Positions 24,876-34,167 are shown, counted from the first letter of the stretch. The stretch is DNA of 64,000 nt from CAZJUR01 sp964549525 (GCA_964549525.1 CAZJUR010000001.1:100280-164279), one strand, 5' to 3'. Program-made: numbers and translations. Notes: a model not told the origin generated them from the letters alone.

Positions 24876-26525
24876 ATGGCTAAAAAAGTATTTTATGATG
24901 ATGACGCTCGGACACGTGTACTTGGCGGTGCAAAGGCACTCTATGATGCGGTAAAAGTAACAATGGGGCCAAAAGGACGAAATGTTGTCATATCTAAAAG
25001 TTATGGCAATCCGACTGTAACGCATGATGGGGTAACGGTCGCGGAAGGCGTCGACTTGCCGGAAGTTGATGACGAAACACTAGGATATAAAGTCGGCGCG
25101 GAGTTAATCAAACAAGCTGCTACTAAAATGAATAAGTCAGCAGGTGATGGGACAACCACCGTTACTGTATTGACATACAATATCTTGAGTGAGGCAAACC
25201 GCTTGATCGCAGCTGGACATAATCCGATGGAGCTTCGTAAGGGCGTGGAAGCGGCAGGAGCAGATGCCCTAAAAGCTTTAGAAAAAATGTCTGAAAGCGT
25301 TGATGGCAAAAAGACTCGGATTGCAGAAGTGGCAACTATCTCAGCCGGCGACGAAAGTATCGGTACACTTATTGCCGAAGTAATCGAAAAAGTAGGAAAA
25401 GACGGTGTGGTTACTGTCGAAGAGGGTCAAGGTCTTGAGATGGAGTCTGAAGTTGTCGAAGGCTTTACCTTTGATCGTGGCTATGTCAGTCCATTTATGG
25501 TAACAGATACGAATCGTCAAGAAGCAGTGTATAGTAAACCTGCAATTGTCATTACCGATAAAAAGATTTCGAGTGTCCAAGAATTTCTTCCGATGCTTGA
25601 AAAGCTTGCGCAAGCTGGTAAAAAAGATGTAGTGCTAGTAGCTGAAGATGTAGAAGGTGAGGCACTGGGAGTATTGATCTTAAATAAATTGAAAGGATCA
25701 TTTAACACGGTAGCAATCAAGGCTCCAAGCTTTGGAGATCGTCGGAAAGAAGTACTAGCGGATATCGCTGCGCTGACCGGTGCGCAAGTTATTTCTGAAG
25801 ATCTCGGCATGACATTTGAAAATGTGGGACTCGATGTTATCGGGTCAGCCAGGAAAGTGATCGTCGGAAAAGACGAAACAACCATTATTGAAGGAGCTGG
25901 CTCACAGAGCGAAGTCGAGTCACGGATTGTGCAGATCACTACGCAAGCTGCGAATGCGACAAGTGAATATGATAAAGAGCAGTATGATAAACGTGCTGCT
26001 GCGTTGAGCGGTAAGGTCGCTGTCATTAAAGTTGGCGGTGCGTCTGAAACCGAGATTGAGGAAAAGAAATTCCGGGTTGACGATGCGGTAGCAGCTACTA
26101 AAGCTGCTCTTGCAGAGGGAATTGTGCCAGGTGGTGGCGTCACACTGATCGAGGTAGCGAAAAATATTCATGTCAAAGGTGTTGATGCCATTAATGCTGG
26201 TAAAAGTATTTTGCAAGCATCGCTCAAACAGCCGTTTCGACAGATTACAGCAAACGCAGGTCTCAATGCCGATGCACTACTCGCACAAGTTGAGTCTGCC
26301 AAAGCTGGACAGGGGATCGATGTCAATAATCCCGAAAAAGGTTTGATCGATGTAAAAGCAGCTGGAGTGGTTGATCCTGTGGCGGTAACGCGCCAAGCTA
26401 TTCAAAACGCCGTTTCTATCGCCGGTACCGCGATTACTATGGGTGCACTTGTCGTAGAAGTGCCAAAGGAAGATCCACCAATGCCAGCTGGTGGTGGCGG
26501 TATGGGCATGCCTGGAATGATGTAA
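24876..26525 (+). CDS. groEL: Chaperonin GroEL (Hsp60)
   Basis: A 549-residue ATP-driven folding chaperonin. The ATP-binding segments MGPKGRNVV and SAGDGTTTVTVL, the equatorial GGGVTLIE segment and the Gly/Met-rich tail GGGGMGMPGMM are all present. An AAAGGAG SD lies 8 nt before the ATG. It is cotranscribed with groES and ends in a strong terminator. Conservation is high and no unusual feature is seen. Confidence 0.98.
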   Translation: MAKKVFYDDDARTRVLGGAKALYDAVKVTMGPKGRNVVISKSYGNPTVTHDGVTVAEGVDLPEVDDETLGYKVGAELIKQAATKMNKSAGDGTTTVTVLTYNILSEANRLIAAGHNPMELRKGVEAAGADALKALEKMSESVDGKKTRIAEVATISAGDESIGTLIAEVIEKVGKDGVVTVEEGQGLEMESEVVEGFTFDRGYVSPFMVTDTNRQEAVYSKPAIVITDKKISSVQEFLPMLEKLAQAGKKDVVLVAEDVEGEALGVLILNKLKGSFNTVAIKAPSFGDRRKEVLADIAALTGAQVISEDLGMTFENVGLDVIGSARKVIVGKDETTIIEGAGSQSEVESRIVQITTQAANATSEYDKEQYDKRAAALSGKVAVIKVGGASETEIEEKKFRVDDAVAATKAALAEGIVPGGGVTLIEVAKNIHVKGVDAINAGKSILQASLKQPFRQITANAGLNADALLAQVESAKAGQGIDVNNPEKGLIDVKAAGVVDPVAVTRQAIQNAVSIAGTAITMGALVVEVPKEDPPMPAGGGGMGMPGMM

Positions 26526-26542
26526 AAAAGCAAAAGCCATCT

Positions 26543-26570
26543 AAAAAGCACCTTTTCGGAGGTGCTTTTT
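26543..26570 (+). terminator. groESL terminator
   Basis: AAAAAGCACCT/AGGTGCTTTTT forms an 11-bp stem with a 6-nt loop (TTTCGG) ending in a T-run, 18 nt after the groEL stop. Confidence 0.92.
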
Positions 26571-26588
26571 AATATACTTTATGTCTAC

Positions 26589-27017
26589 TTATTTATTGGC
26601 GAAGTAATCGACCTCTTTGATGATGTCGAGTAGTGCTTGAGCTTTTCGGGTTTCATCTTCGATTAATACCGCTGTTTCGTGGGCTTTACCGACCAGTTCT
26701 TCATCGTCTGTAGAACGAATAATCAGGAGAATAATATCAAATTTCTCTTCTGGTGTAACCTGGAGCTTATCGATCAAGGGCTTGAGTTCTTCGAGCGCTT
26801 CTTTTTTAATTTCTTCTAATTCTTCATGACCTGCTGGGATCGGTGTCCCAGTCAATGGATTATCTCCCCCAACGACTGGTTGATCAGCCGGTGTTTCTTC
26901 GACTGGTGCCTCTTCAGGCTTTGGTGCTTCTGGTAATTGTCCTTCGGCGCCCGATAGAACCTTTGCAAGATCGTTATCGTCGCTGACTGGTTGATTAGTT
27001 GTTGGTTGAATATTCAT
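26589..27017 (-). CDS. Acidic Pro/Glu-rich protein with helical C-terminus, unknown
   Basis: A 142-residue protein. The first ~65 residues are disordered and Pro/Glu/Ala-rich (EAPKPEEAPVEETPADQP). Residues about 70-142 look helical and charged (EELEEIKKEALEELKPLIDKL, then ILLIIRS). ATG 27015-27017 is preferred to a GTG two codons earlier because AGGGGTG lies just upstream. It is unrecognised, with no membrane segment. It is convergent with groEL and divergent from the PGI/PMI gene. Confidence 0.65.
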   Translation of the reverse strand: MNIQPTTNQPVSDDNDLAKVLSGAEGQLPEAPKPEEAPVEETPADQPVVGGDNPLTGTPIPAGHEELEEIKKEALEELKPLIDKLQVTPEEKFDIILLIIRSTDDEELVGKAHETAVLIEDETRKAQALLDIIKEVDYFANK

Positions 27018-27108
27018 GCCCACCCCTGTTATATCTCTAATTGTTTATGCTTTGTTTCTACTATACTGTATTCTATTATATAGATGCAAGTAGTTTGAAG
27101 GAGAATAT

Positions 27109-28137
27109 ATGCTCGATGATCTTAATAGCATAGCTCAAAAAGACCCGCAAGATGCTCTGGGGGTAGCCGCAGCACAGCCATCTCAAGCGTCATGGAACGC
27201 TGAAGTAGTGAATTTTCAGGAGCCAGGTGAAATTGATTCTATCGTGGTAGCGGGAATGGGTGGTTCTGCCCTTGCAGCGGGTATGGTGAAAAGCTGGGTG
27301 AAATTTTCCGTACCATTCGAAGTTGTACGACGGTATAATCTACCGGGCTACGTCAATGAAAAAACACTGGTGATTGCGAGTAGCTATTCAGGAAATACCG
27401 AAGAAACACTCGCTGCACTTGAAGAAGCTGAAGCAAAAGGGGCACATATTGCCGTTATATCAGCGGGAGGTCAACTCATAGATATTGCTCAAGAAAAAAA
27501 CTACCCGTTCGTGCAATTGTCTCAAGGTTTCCAGCCTCGAATGGCCGTTAGTCTCAATCTGCGCGCACTCGTAAAACTGCTTGAAATACATGGATTATGT
27601 CAGGGAAAATATGACGAAATTGCCGTGGTCTCAGAATGGCTAGACGAAAAAGTGCAGCAATGGGGGGCTGATGTGCCGACGGTAGATAATCTCGCGAAGC
27701 AACTAGCAGAAAAGTCGGCCGGTAAAACAGCAGTTATTTATAGCGGTTCGAGAATGGCCCCCATTGGCTATAAGTGGAAAATTAGTTTTAATGAAAATGC
27801 AAAGAACCTCGCTTTTTGTAATGAATTACCCGAATTTAACCATAATGAATTTATTGGCTGGACATCTCATCCGGTCGAAAAGCCGTTCGTGGTATTTGAT
27901 CTGATATCTGGATTTGAGCATCCGCAGATATTAAAACGTTTTTCAGTATCTGATCAGCTTCTGAGCGGTCAACGACCAAAAAGTATTTCTGTAGAATTAC
28001 AAGGCGAGAGCGTGATTGCACAAATGCTCTGGGGCGCGGTGCTGGCTGACTTTGTCAGTATTTATTTGGCGATTTTAAATGGTATTGATCCAACGCAAGT
28101 TGATTTAATCGAGCGTTTAAAAAAAGAATTAGCTTAG
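27109..28137 (+). CDS. Bifunctional phosphoglucose/phosphomannose isomerase
   Basis: A 342-residue tandem SIS-domain sugar-phosphate isomerase interconverting glucose-6-P/fructose-6-P and mannose-6-P/fructose-6-P. AGMGGSALA opens the first SIS domain, and SSYSGNTEETL is the phosphosugar-binding Ser/Thr loop. AVIYSGSRMAPIGYKWK begins the second, and ELPEFNHNEFIGW is a signature of the PGI/PMI group. AAGGAG lies 8 nt before the ATG. It is monocistronic and links glycolysis with mannose metabolism in a small genome. Confidence 0.92.
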   Translation: MLDDLNSIAQKDPQDALGVAAAQPSQASWNAEVVNFQEPGEIDSIVVAGMGGSALAAGMVKSWVKFSVPFEVVRRYNLPGYVNEKTLVIASSYSGNTEETLAALEEAEAKGAHIAVISAGGQLIDIAQEKNYPFVQLSQGFQPRMAVSLNLRALVKLLEIHGLCQGKYDEIAVVSEWLDEKVQQWGADVPTVDNLAKQLAEKSAGKTAVIYSGSRMAPIGYKWKISFNENAKNLAFCNELPEFNHNEFIGWTSHPVEKPFVVFDLISGFEHPQILKRFSVSDQLLSGQRPKSISVELQGESVIAQMLWGAVLADFVSIYLAILNGIDPTQVDLIERLKKELA

Positions 28138-28153
28138 AGACCTAAACAACTAA

Positions 28154-29386
28154 CTACCCATGTTCACGAAGCGCTTCGATCGGATCTTTGTGGGCGGCTC
28201 GGAGTGCGGGCATAAGGCCGAAAATAACACCTACTAATACGGATATACCAAAGGCAATCGCAAAAGTAAGAAAAGTAAATACAGGTAAAAAGCCAAGTAC
28301 GAAGGCTGTAATACTGGCGCCAATATAACCTACAATAACACCGATCAAACCACCGGCGCAGCTCATCATTAAGGCTTCGATTAAAAATTGCCATAAGATA
28401 TGTCGGTTGCTAGCACCCATTGATTTTCGAATTCCGACTTCACGAGTTCTTTCTGCCACTCCAACAAGCATAATATTCATAATTCCCACACCGCCGACAA
28501 TGATAGAGATTGAAGCAATTATGGCGGTTAAGGTGGTTATAAATTCATAAAAGCTTTTTGAGATATTAGCAGCTTCTTGGCCGCTTGCTACAGTAAAGTC
28601 ACGCTCATTATTATGATTTTTTAAAAGTACTGTTTCGATCTCTCGGCTGGCATTTTGGAGAGATACATTTTTCTTTGGTGTAACAGCAATCTGTTGAATT
28701 TGGGCAATACCTTGATTGAAGCTTTTACCCTCTTCGAGACTGATAATTGCAGCATAATTTAAGTTGACACCATTAATGCCAATGGGGCCATTATTTGGTC
28801 GTAAAATACCAATCACTGTATGATCTTGACCGCGTATTTTGAGTCGTTCGCCAATAGGGCGATCAGTTCCAAATAAATCAATCGCAAGTTGATTGCCTAT
28901 GACAACTGTCTCGCGGTTTGTTTCGGCATCGATGAATTGGCCTTCAGTCATATCAAGCTTGAGACTGCTTTGGAGATCAGGCGAGGTGGCTAGTATGGTG
29001 GCCTCATTGCTCTCGGCTTTATTACCTTTTACTAATCCATTAATCAACATAAATGGCGCGACAGCTTGAATAGAGGGTGACTCTTTTAAGGTAGCAACAT
29101 CACGCTCGGTTAAGGTGGTAGCAGCATATGAACTCAAAGGACTATAATTTAATACACCTTTTTCACTAAAAATACCTTTTTGCTGGCTGCCTGGGCGCAC
29201 AATAATGATGCTGTTATCAAGAGCGCGTACTTGAGAAGAAATGGCACTTTTTATACTATCGCCGAGCGCTAAGATAAAAGTAATTGCCGCAATACCGATG
29301 ATAATACCAAGCATGGTTAGATATGTTCGGGTGCGAGACGATTTTAATGCTTCAAAGGCAATCGAGAGATTGGTATAAAAAATCAT
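28154..29386 (-). CDS. MacB/FtsX-like ABC transporter permease
   Basis: A 410-residue permease. One N-terminal helix (about 19-40) is preceded by EALKSSRTRTYLTMLGI. A ~230-residue extracytoplasmic domain follows, then three C-terminal helices (about 286-309, 335-358 and 368-393). GVGIMNIMLVGVAERTREVG and IEALREHG at the end are MacB-type signatures. It overlaps the ATPase gene by 4 nt (ATGA), so the two form one exporter, probably mechanotransmitting and acting on an envelope lipid or peptide. Substrate unknown. Confidence 0.92.
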   Translation of the reverse strand: MIFYTNLSIAFEALKSSRTRTYLTMLGIIIGIAAITFILALGDSIKSAISSQVRALDNSIIIVRPGSQQKGIFSEKGVLNYSPLSSYAATTLTERDVATLKESPSIQAVAPFMLINGLVKGNKAESNEATILATSPDLQSSLKLDMTEGQFIDAETNRETVVIGNQLAIDLFGTDRPIGERLKIRGQDHTVIGILRPNNGPIGINGVNLNYAAIISLEEGKSFNQGIAQIQQIAVTPKKNVSLQNASREIETVLLKNHNNERDFTVASGQEAANISKSFYEFITTLTAIIASISIIVGGVGIMNIMLVGVAERTREVGIRKSMGASNRHILWQFLIEALMMSCAGGLIGVIVGYIGASITAFVLGFLPVFTFLTFAIAFGISVLVGVIFGLMPALRAAHKDPIEALREHG

Positions 29387-30204
29387 GTCTTTTTACCTCG
29401 AGATTTTGCTACCGGTTTCTTAGTCTTTTTGGGTGATTTAGGTGCTTTCTTTGTAGAACTTTTTCGTGAAAGAGGTCTTTTTTTGGTAGTTTCCTCTTTT
29501 GGTGGGTGAATAGCAGTGTCTCGATCGATTTGACCATCTAACATATGAATTATTCGATCCGCATAAGAAGTAAGACGGGAATTGTGGGTCACCATCACAA
29601 TTGTATTACCTCTTTGGTGAATATCACTTAATTCTTGCATGATAATTTCGCTTGATTTGCTATCCAGATTACCAGTTGGTTCATCTGCCAAGATAATACT
29701 CGGTTGGTTGACAAGCGCGCGAGCAATAGCTACACGTTGTAATTGCCCGCCAGATAATTGATGTGGCATATAGTATTCACGCTGAGATAAGTGAAATAAT
29801 TTGAGCGCATTACTTGCAGCTGTCAGGCGTTTTGTAATACTATGTCCTGCATAAATCAGGGGTAATGCCACATTTTCAATCACTGTCATGCGAGGCAGAA
29901 GATTAAAATGCTGAAAAATAAATCCGATCGAGTCGCGTCGAATTTTAGCGCGTCGAGACTGGCTAATGCGCCGGACAGGTGTACCGTCAAGTTTGTAGTC
30001 ACCTTCTGTAGCAGTATCGAGTAAACCTAAAATATTTAATAAGGTGGTCTTACCACAGCCACTTGGGCCCATAATAGCAACAAACTCACCTTTTTTTATG
30101 GTGAGATCTATGCCGTTGAGTGCGTGTGTTTCGGCATCGCCATAGCCATAACTTTTTCGCAAATCAACCAGCTCAATCACGGGTGGTGGGGTCTTTTTAG
30201 CCAT
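29383..30204 (-). CDS. MacB/LolD-type ABC ATPase with Lys-rich tail
   Basis: A 273-residue ATPase partner of the permease. Walker A GPSGCGKTT (about 46-54), signature LSGGQLQRVAIARAL, Walker B ILADEPTGNLD and H-loop VTHN are all intact. The last ~45 residues are a Lys/Pro/Ser-rich basic tail (KKAPKSPKKTKKPVAKSR) not needed for ATPase function. It resembles histone-like tails and the tail of ribosomal protein S20 in this window. It is the first gene of the two-gene operon; no clear SD. Confidence 0.92.
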   Translation of the reverse strand: MAKKTPPPVIELVDLRKSYGYGDAETHALNGIDLTIKKGEFVAIMGPSGCGKTTLLNILGLLDTATEGDYKLDGTPVRRISQSRRAKIRRDSIGFIFQHFNLLPRMTVIENVALPLIYAGHSITKRLTAASNALKLFHLSQREYYMPHQLSGGQLQRVAIARALVNQPSIILADEPTGNLDSKSSEIIMQELSDIHQRGNTIVMVTHNSRLTSYADRIIHMLDGQIDRDTAIHPPKEETTKKRPLSRKSSTKKAPKSPKKTKKPVAKSRGKKT

Positions 30205-30328
30205 GATTCTCGCAATTCGAAGCTTAGATTAATAGTTAATTTATCTGTTATTATACTGCTAATCAATAAGTTTTGCAATTATATTTATTATAAAATAATG
30301 ATGTAAATAAGACAACTATTCCTCTAAC

Positions 30329-30420
30329 TGGCGGAAGAGAGAGGATTCGAACCTCCGAAACGAGTTACCCCGTTTACACGCTTTCCAAGCGTGCGCCTTC
30401 AACCACTCGGCCACTCTTCC
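30329..30420 (-). tRNA. tRNA-Ser (anticodon GGA)
   Basis: On the minus strand, GGAAGAG begins at 30420. The anticodon stem CACGC/GCGTG holds the loop TTGGAAA, giving GGA (codons UCC/UCU). A long variable arm (GTAAACGGGGTAACTCGTTTC) and encoded CCA (30329-30331) are present. Confidence 0.96.
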
Positions 30421-30442
30421 TCATGTCATTTATTATAAGTTA

Positions 30443-30471
30443 TTGACAGAATAATTTTTCAAGTGTATAGT
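30443..30471 (+). promoter_or_regulatory. Promoter of the 30527 small-gene cassette
   Basis: TTGACA (30443-30448), 17 nt, TATAGT (30466-30471), close to consensus. Transcription would start near 30478, just before a TCAGA-TTTT-TCTGA hairpin (30485-30498). Confidence 0.8.
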
Positions 30472-30510
30472 TTCATATTGTGTGTCAGATTTTTCTGATG
30501 CTTTACATTC

Positions 30511-30523
30511 ACAACAAGGGAGA
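30511..30523. repeat. Left arm of a 13-nt inverted repeat covering the SD
   Basis: ACAACAAGGGAGA includes the SD of the 30527 gene (AAGGGAG). Its exact reverse complement TCTCCCTTGTTGT lies at 30865-30877 in the 3' UTR, 341 nt downstream. Confidence 0.85.
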
Positions 30524-30526
30524 GAG

Positions 30527-30817
30527 ATGGGCAAACATCCTAATGGATTAAGTCATCAGCAGGTTGATGAGCTGAACAAAGCTCGACTTGCTTGCCTTCG
30601 AAGTTTGAAAGAGCAACTTTCAAAGGGAAAAAACGCCGAAGTGGCAGGAATCTCGAAATTTCTGACGAAGGAAGTCGATCAGTTCACCTCAAAAGAAGAT
30701 CTCAGCGGTCTTCAAGCACTGCTCGAAGATTCAACTTCGACTATCCGGTATGCCGTTGCTCCGGCATCAATTTCGGGTAGCTACAATCGTCGAAGATCAG
30801 TCGGCGTGGTGTACTAA
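30527..30817 (+). CDS. Small helical protein, unknown function (cassette 2)
   Basis: A 96-residue protein starting at ATG 30527 with AGGGAGAG directly upstream; an earlier in-frame GTG at 30482 lies next to the predicted transcription start and lacks an SD. Residues about 8-75 look helical and charged (QQVDELNKARLACLRSLKEQL, then TKEVDQFTSKEDLSGL). The C-terminal ~20 residues are Ser/Arg/Tyr-rich (SGSYNRRRSVGVVY). There is no membrane segment. It is monocistronic with a consensus promoter, strong SD and 3' hairpin. It matches no family I know. The SD lies in one arm of an inverted repeat whose other arm is in the 3' UTR, suggesting control by mRNA looping. Confidence 0.65.
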   Translation: MGKHPNGLSHQQVDELNKARLACLRSLKEQLSKGKNAEVAGISKFLTKEVDQFTSKEDLSGLQALLEDSTSTIRYAVAPASISGSYNRRRSVGVVY

Positions 30818-30823
30818 ACTTGG

Positions 30824-30859
30824 TGCTGGGATGGGTGCATGGAAGCATTCATCCCAGCA
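30824..30859 (+). terminator. 3' hairpin of the 30527 gene
   Basis: A 10-bp stem TGCTGGGATG/CATCCCAGCA with a 16-nt loop, seven bases after the stop codon. No T-run follows, so it may be a stabilising or processing hairpin and not a classical terminator. Confidence 0.6.
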
Positions 30860-30864
30860 ACATA

Positions 30865-30877
30865 TCTCCCTTGTTGT
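30865..30877. repeat. Right arm of the 13-nt inverted repeat
   Basis: TCTCCCTTGTTGT, a perfect reverse complement of 30511-30523 (which holds the cassette 2 SD). It also overlaps the start of the pyrG -35 (30874-30879). Confidence 0.85.
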
Positions 30878-30902
30878 AATTCTTCTCATAGATTTATATA
30901 AT
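30874..30902 (+). promoter_or_regulatory. pyrG promoter
   Basis: TTGTAA (30874-30879), 17 nt, TATAAT (30897-30902), with ATG 30911 only 8 nt further on, so the transcript should be leaderless. Confidence 0.75.
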
Positions 30903-30910
30903 TGGTTTAC

Positions 30911-32503
30911 ATGAATACCCCTCATGTACGTAAATATATTTTTGTCACGGGGGGCGTACTCTCTGGAGTAGGTAAAGGCATTACGGCCGCATCGATTGGT
31001 GCGGTCTTAAAAACACGCGGACTAACTATCTCTGTACAAAAATGTGATCCATACTTGAATGTTGACGCCGGTACCTTAAACCCGGCCGAACATGGTGAGT
31101 GTTTTGTCACACGGGATGGAGCAGAGACCGATCTTGATCTCGGCCACTATGAACGCTTTTTAGATATCGAAGTTACTCAGTCTAGTGCAACTTTAGCTGG
31201 ACGCTTACTGAGAGATCTTATCAACAATGAGCGAGCCGGTAAATTTTTAGGTCAAACAGTCCAGCTTGTGCCACACCTCACGACGTCTATTAAGAAAGAA
31301 ATTCTCCACTCGGGCGAGGGGAGTGATGTTCATATTGTTGAGATTGGTGGAACGGTGGGAGATTATGAAGGATTGAGTTTTATCGAAGCCATTCGTGAGT
31401 TTGCGGCAGAAGTCGGTCATCAAAATTGTGCGTTTGTTCACGTGGTATATGTGCCGTATTTAAGTGCTAGTAAAGAATTTAAAACCAAACCCGCCCAAAA
31501 CGCCATGCGTGATCTCAGAAGTTTCGGGATTATGCCTGATATTATCGTCGTACGAAGCGATGAACCGACTAATCCATCTGTTATAAAGAAAATTAGTATG
31601 TTTGGCGGCGTCTCGATAGAATCAGTTATTAATCTTCCAAACGCTGGCTCGATTTATGAGGTGCCACTGACTATAGAAAAACACGGCATTGATACACTGC
31701 TCGTCGATAAATTGAGTCTCACCAGTACTCCCTCTAATATCAAAGAATGGCAAAAGATCAACGCTATGGTCTCAAGAAAATATGAAAGACAGGTCTCGAT
31801 CGGTATTGTGGCAAAATATTTAGACAACGAAGATACCTACTACTCGGTAGTTGAATCTCTAAAAATTGCTGGATGGCACGAAGGTGTTGGCGTGCAAATC
31901 ACCTGGATAGACGCTGAAAAAGTAGCTGAAAATATTGACCAGCTTGCAAGCTACGATGGATTGTTAATACCGGGTGGATTTGGTACACGCGGGGTTGAGG
32001 GTAAAATAGCCGCTGCTGCTTGGGCCCTCAAACATAAAAAACCATATTTAGGGATTTGCTTAGGTCTGCAGGTCGCTGTTATAGCTGCAGCTCGTTATGG
32101 GGGAGTTGAGGATGCAACTAGTGGCGAGCTTGATTCTACGGCGCCCCATCAAGTCATTTATCTCATGAATGATCAAGCGGGCAAAGAGGCTACGGGCGGG
32201 ACGATGCGACTGGGTGATTATGTAGCAGAACTGCAACCAAACTCAAAAGTGGCTCAATTGTATAGGGCGACAGAGGTTACAGAGCGTCATCGCCATCGTT
32301 ATGAGGTGAATCGGACATATGAAAAATATTTTACAGCGGGCGGATTATTGATCACCGGCGAGTCACCCGACGGAAAACTCGTCGAATTCGCGGAGGCTGT
32401 TGACCATCCATATTTTGTAGCGACTCAAGCCCATCCGGAGTTCCGTTCTCGGCCAAACCGTCCGCACCCACTGTTTGTAGGACTTGTAAGTATTTCAAAA
32501 TAA
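30911..32503 (+). CDS. pyrG: CTP synthase
   Basis: A 530-residue enzyme that aminates UTP to CTP using ATP and glutamine. The N-terminal synthetase domain has YIFVTGGVLSGVGKGI and KCDPYLNVDAGT. The C-terminal class I glutamine amidotransferase domain has LLIPGGFGTRG, the nucleophile Cys in YLGICLGLQ, and a late His-Pro-Glu (AHPEF). ATG 30911 is chosen because TATAAT at 30897-30902 predicts transcription starting at that codon. No leader means no room for pyrG-type reiterative-transcription control. Confidence 0.97.
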   Translation: MNTPHVRKYIFVTGGVLSGVGKGITAASIGAVLKTRGLTISVQKCDPYLNVDAGTLNPAEHGECFVTRDGAETDLDLGHYERFLDIEVTQSSATLAGRLLRDLINNERAGKFLGQTVQLVPHLTTSIKKEILHSGEGSDVHIVEIGGTVGDYEGLSFIEAIREFAAEVGHQNCAFVHVVYVPYLSASKEFKTKPAQNAMRDLRSFGIMPDIIVVRSDEPTNPSVIKKISMFGGVSIESVINLPNAGSIYEVPLTIEKHGIDTLLVDKLSLTSTPSNIKEWQKINAMVSRKYERQVSIGIVAKYLDNEDTYYSVVESLKIAGWHEGVGVQITWIDAEKVAENIDQLASYDGLLIPGGFGTRGVEGKIAAAAWALKHKKPYLGICLGLQVAVIAAARYGGVEDATSGELDSTAPHQVIYLMNDQAGKEATGGTMRLGDYVAELQPNSKVAQLYRATEVTERHRHRYEVNRTYEKYFTAGGLLITGESPDGKLVEFAEAVDHPYFVATQAHPEFRSRPNRPHPLFVGLVSISK

Positions 32504-32525
32504 TACCTCTGTTATAATAAAAACA

Positions 32526-34166
32526 ATGAAACAACTCCGAGAACTACTCCAGCAGATTGTACAAGAGTGTTTTGAGCACGAAATCGAGATTAAATTGATA
32601 CGCCCAGAGTCCAGATTTGGCGATTATGCGACAAATGTGGCACTGCAGCTCGCGCCACTTGTCGGAGAAAAACCACGTGAAATTGCCGAGAAAATTTTGG
32701 CAAAACTTACCGAGGGTATAATTCAGAAAACTGAGGTAGCTGGTCCTGGGTTTATTAATATATGGTTGAGTGATAGTGCACTTGCTCAGGAAGCAGCCAC
32801 ATTACCAGAAATTGGCGGTCAGTATAAAAAAATTGTGATTGAAACTAACAATCCCAATCCGTTTAAAGCCATGCATATCGGGCACGCCTTTAACGCAATT
32901 TTAGCCGATACGATAGCGAATTTACTTGATCTGAGCGAAGCTACCGTTCACCGCGTGAGTTATCATGGCGATGTGGGGGCGCACGTCGGCAAAAGCATGT
33001 ATAGTTTGCTCAAATATTGTAGCGGCGATCCGTCGCGATTATTAGAAATTTCCGAACATGAGCGCAATACCTTTATGAGCCGCATGTATGCTGACGGCGC
33101 GAAAGCCTATGCAGCCGATGATGCGACAAAAGCGAAAATCGATCATCTGGCTCAACTTTCTTTTACATTAGGTGATCCTACCTATAAACAAATCTACGAG
33201 GTTGTTAAAGGTTGGAGTTTTGAGGAGATTGACGCAATTGTCGCTCGACTCGGCAATAAACCGATCGAAAAACGCTATCTTGAAAGCCAGGCCGATGCGC
33301 GTGGGGTCCAAACTGTCAAAACATATACACCAGCTGTGTTTAAGCACAGCGATGGAGCGTATATTTTTGAAGGAAGTAAACATGGTTCATTTGATAATGT
33401 GTTTGTTAGTTCAAGGGGTCGTGGGCTGTATGGTGCGCGTGATCTTGGACTCATGGAACTCAAACACGAGGATTTTCAGGCGGAAAAAAGCTATATAGTG
33501 ACGGCAGAAGAACAGCGTGATTACTTTAAGGGCGTGATAGCAGCGGCCGAATTATGTTTACCGGAGCTAAAAAACGTGACGGTGAATATTTCACATGGTA
33601 CAGTCAAACTAACGACTGGAAAAATGAGTTCGCGAAGCGGTGATGTCTTAGAGATTGACTGGCTGTTTGATCAAATAGCAGCAGCAATTGAAGCGCGCGG
33701 CGGCACGCCAACTGATGAGTTGATCGCCGGCGCCTTGCGGTATCAATTTTTACGTGTGCGAGTGGGCGGCGATGTGGTCTTTAATGTTAACGAGGCAGTG
33801 AGTTTACAGGGAAATAGTGGTCCATATCTGCAGTATGCACACGCCCGAGCCTGCTCAATTTTGGAAAAATCCAAAAAAACAGCTGACAACCTAGAAGACA
33901 TAGTATTCGATGAAAACGAGCGAGCTGTCGTTCGAAAACTTGGTGAATACGCCGATGTAGTCGAAGTGAGTGTGAACGAACTTTTACCGCATCACATGTG
34001 CCACTATTTATATGAACTAGCCCAAGAATTTAATCGTTTTTATGAAAATTCTCGTATCATTGGCGATTCACGAGAGGCAGAACGTTTGGCGATCGTACAA
34101 TTGTATCGCGATATATTGGCGCGTGGTCTAGCCATTCTTGGTATTCATACGCCAAATACCATGTGA
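32526..34166 (+). CDS. argS: Arginyl-tRNA synthetase
   Basis: A 546-residue class Ia synthetase. An N-terminal additional domain (about 1-90) precedes ETNNPNPFKAMHIGHAFNA with the HIGH motif at about 117-120. A degenerate KMSKS-like region GKMSSRSGDV, typical of ArgRS, and a C-terminal DALR anticodon-binding domain (SLQGNSGPYLQYAHARACSIL onwards) follow. TATAAT (32513-32518) lies 7 nt before ATG 32526, predicting a leaderless mRNA. The gene ends TGA at 34164-34166, immediately before a new promoter. Confidence 0.97.
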   Translation: MKQLRELLQQIVQECFEHEIEIKLIRPESRFGDYATNVALQLAPLVGEKPREIAEKILAKLTEGIIQKTEVAGPGFINIWLSDSALAQEAATLPEIGGQYKKIVIETNNPNPFKAMHIGHAFNAILADTIANLLDLSEATVHRVSYHGDVGAHVGKSMYSLLKYCSGDPSRLLEISEHERNTFMSRMYADGAKAYAADDATKAKIDHLAQLSFTLGDPTYKQIYEVVKGWSFEEIDAIVARLGNKPIEKRYLESQADARGVQTVKTYTPAVFKHSDGAYIFEGSKHGSFDNVFVSSRGRGLYGARDLGLMELKHEDFQAEKSYIVTAEEQRDYFKGVIAAAELCLPELKNVTVNISHGTVKLTTGKMSSRSGDVLEIDWLFDQIAAAIEARGGTPTDELIAGALRYQFLRVRVGGDVVFNVNEAVSLQGNSGPYLQYAHARACSILEKSKKTADNLEDIVFDENERAVVRKLGEYADVVEVSVNELLPHHMCHYLYELAQEFNRFYENSRIIGDSREAERLAIVQLYRDILARGLAILGIHTPNTM

Positions 34167-34167
34167 G

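Noticed and set aside
25517..26143. 208-codon minus-strand open frame inside groEL
   Set aside because: It is fully antisense to a highly conserved gene, has no promoter or SD, and its Ser/Ala/Thr-rich composition is that expected from the reverse strand of groEL codons.
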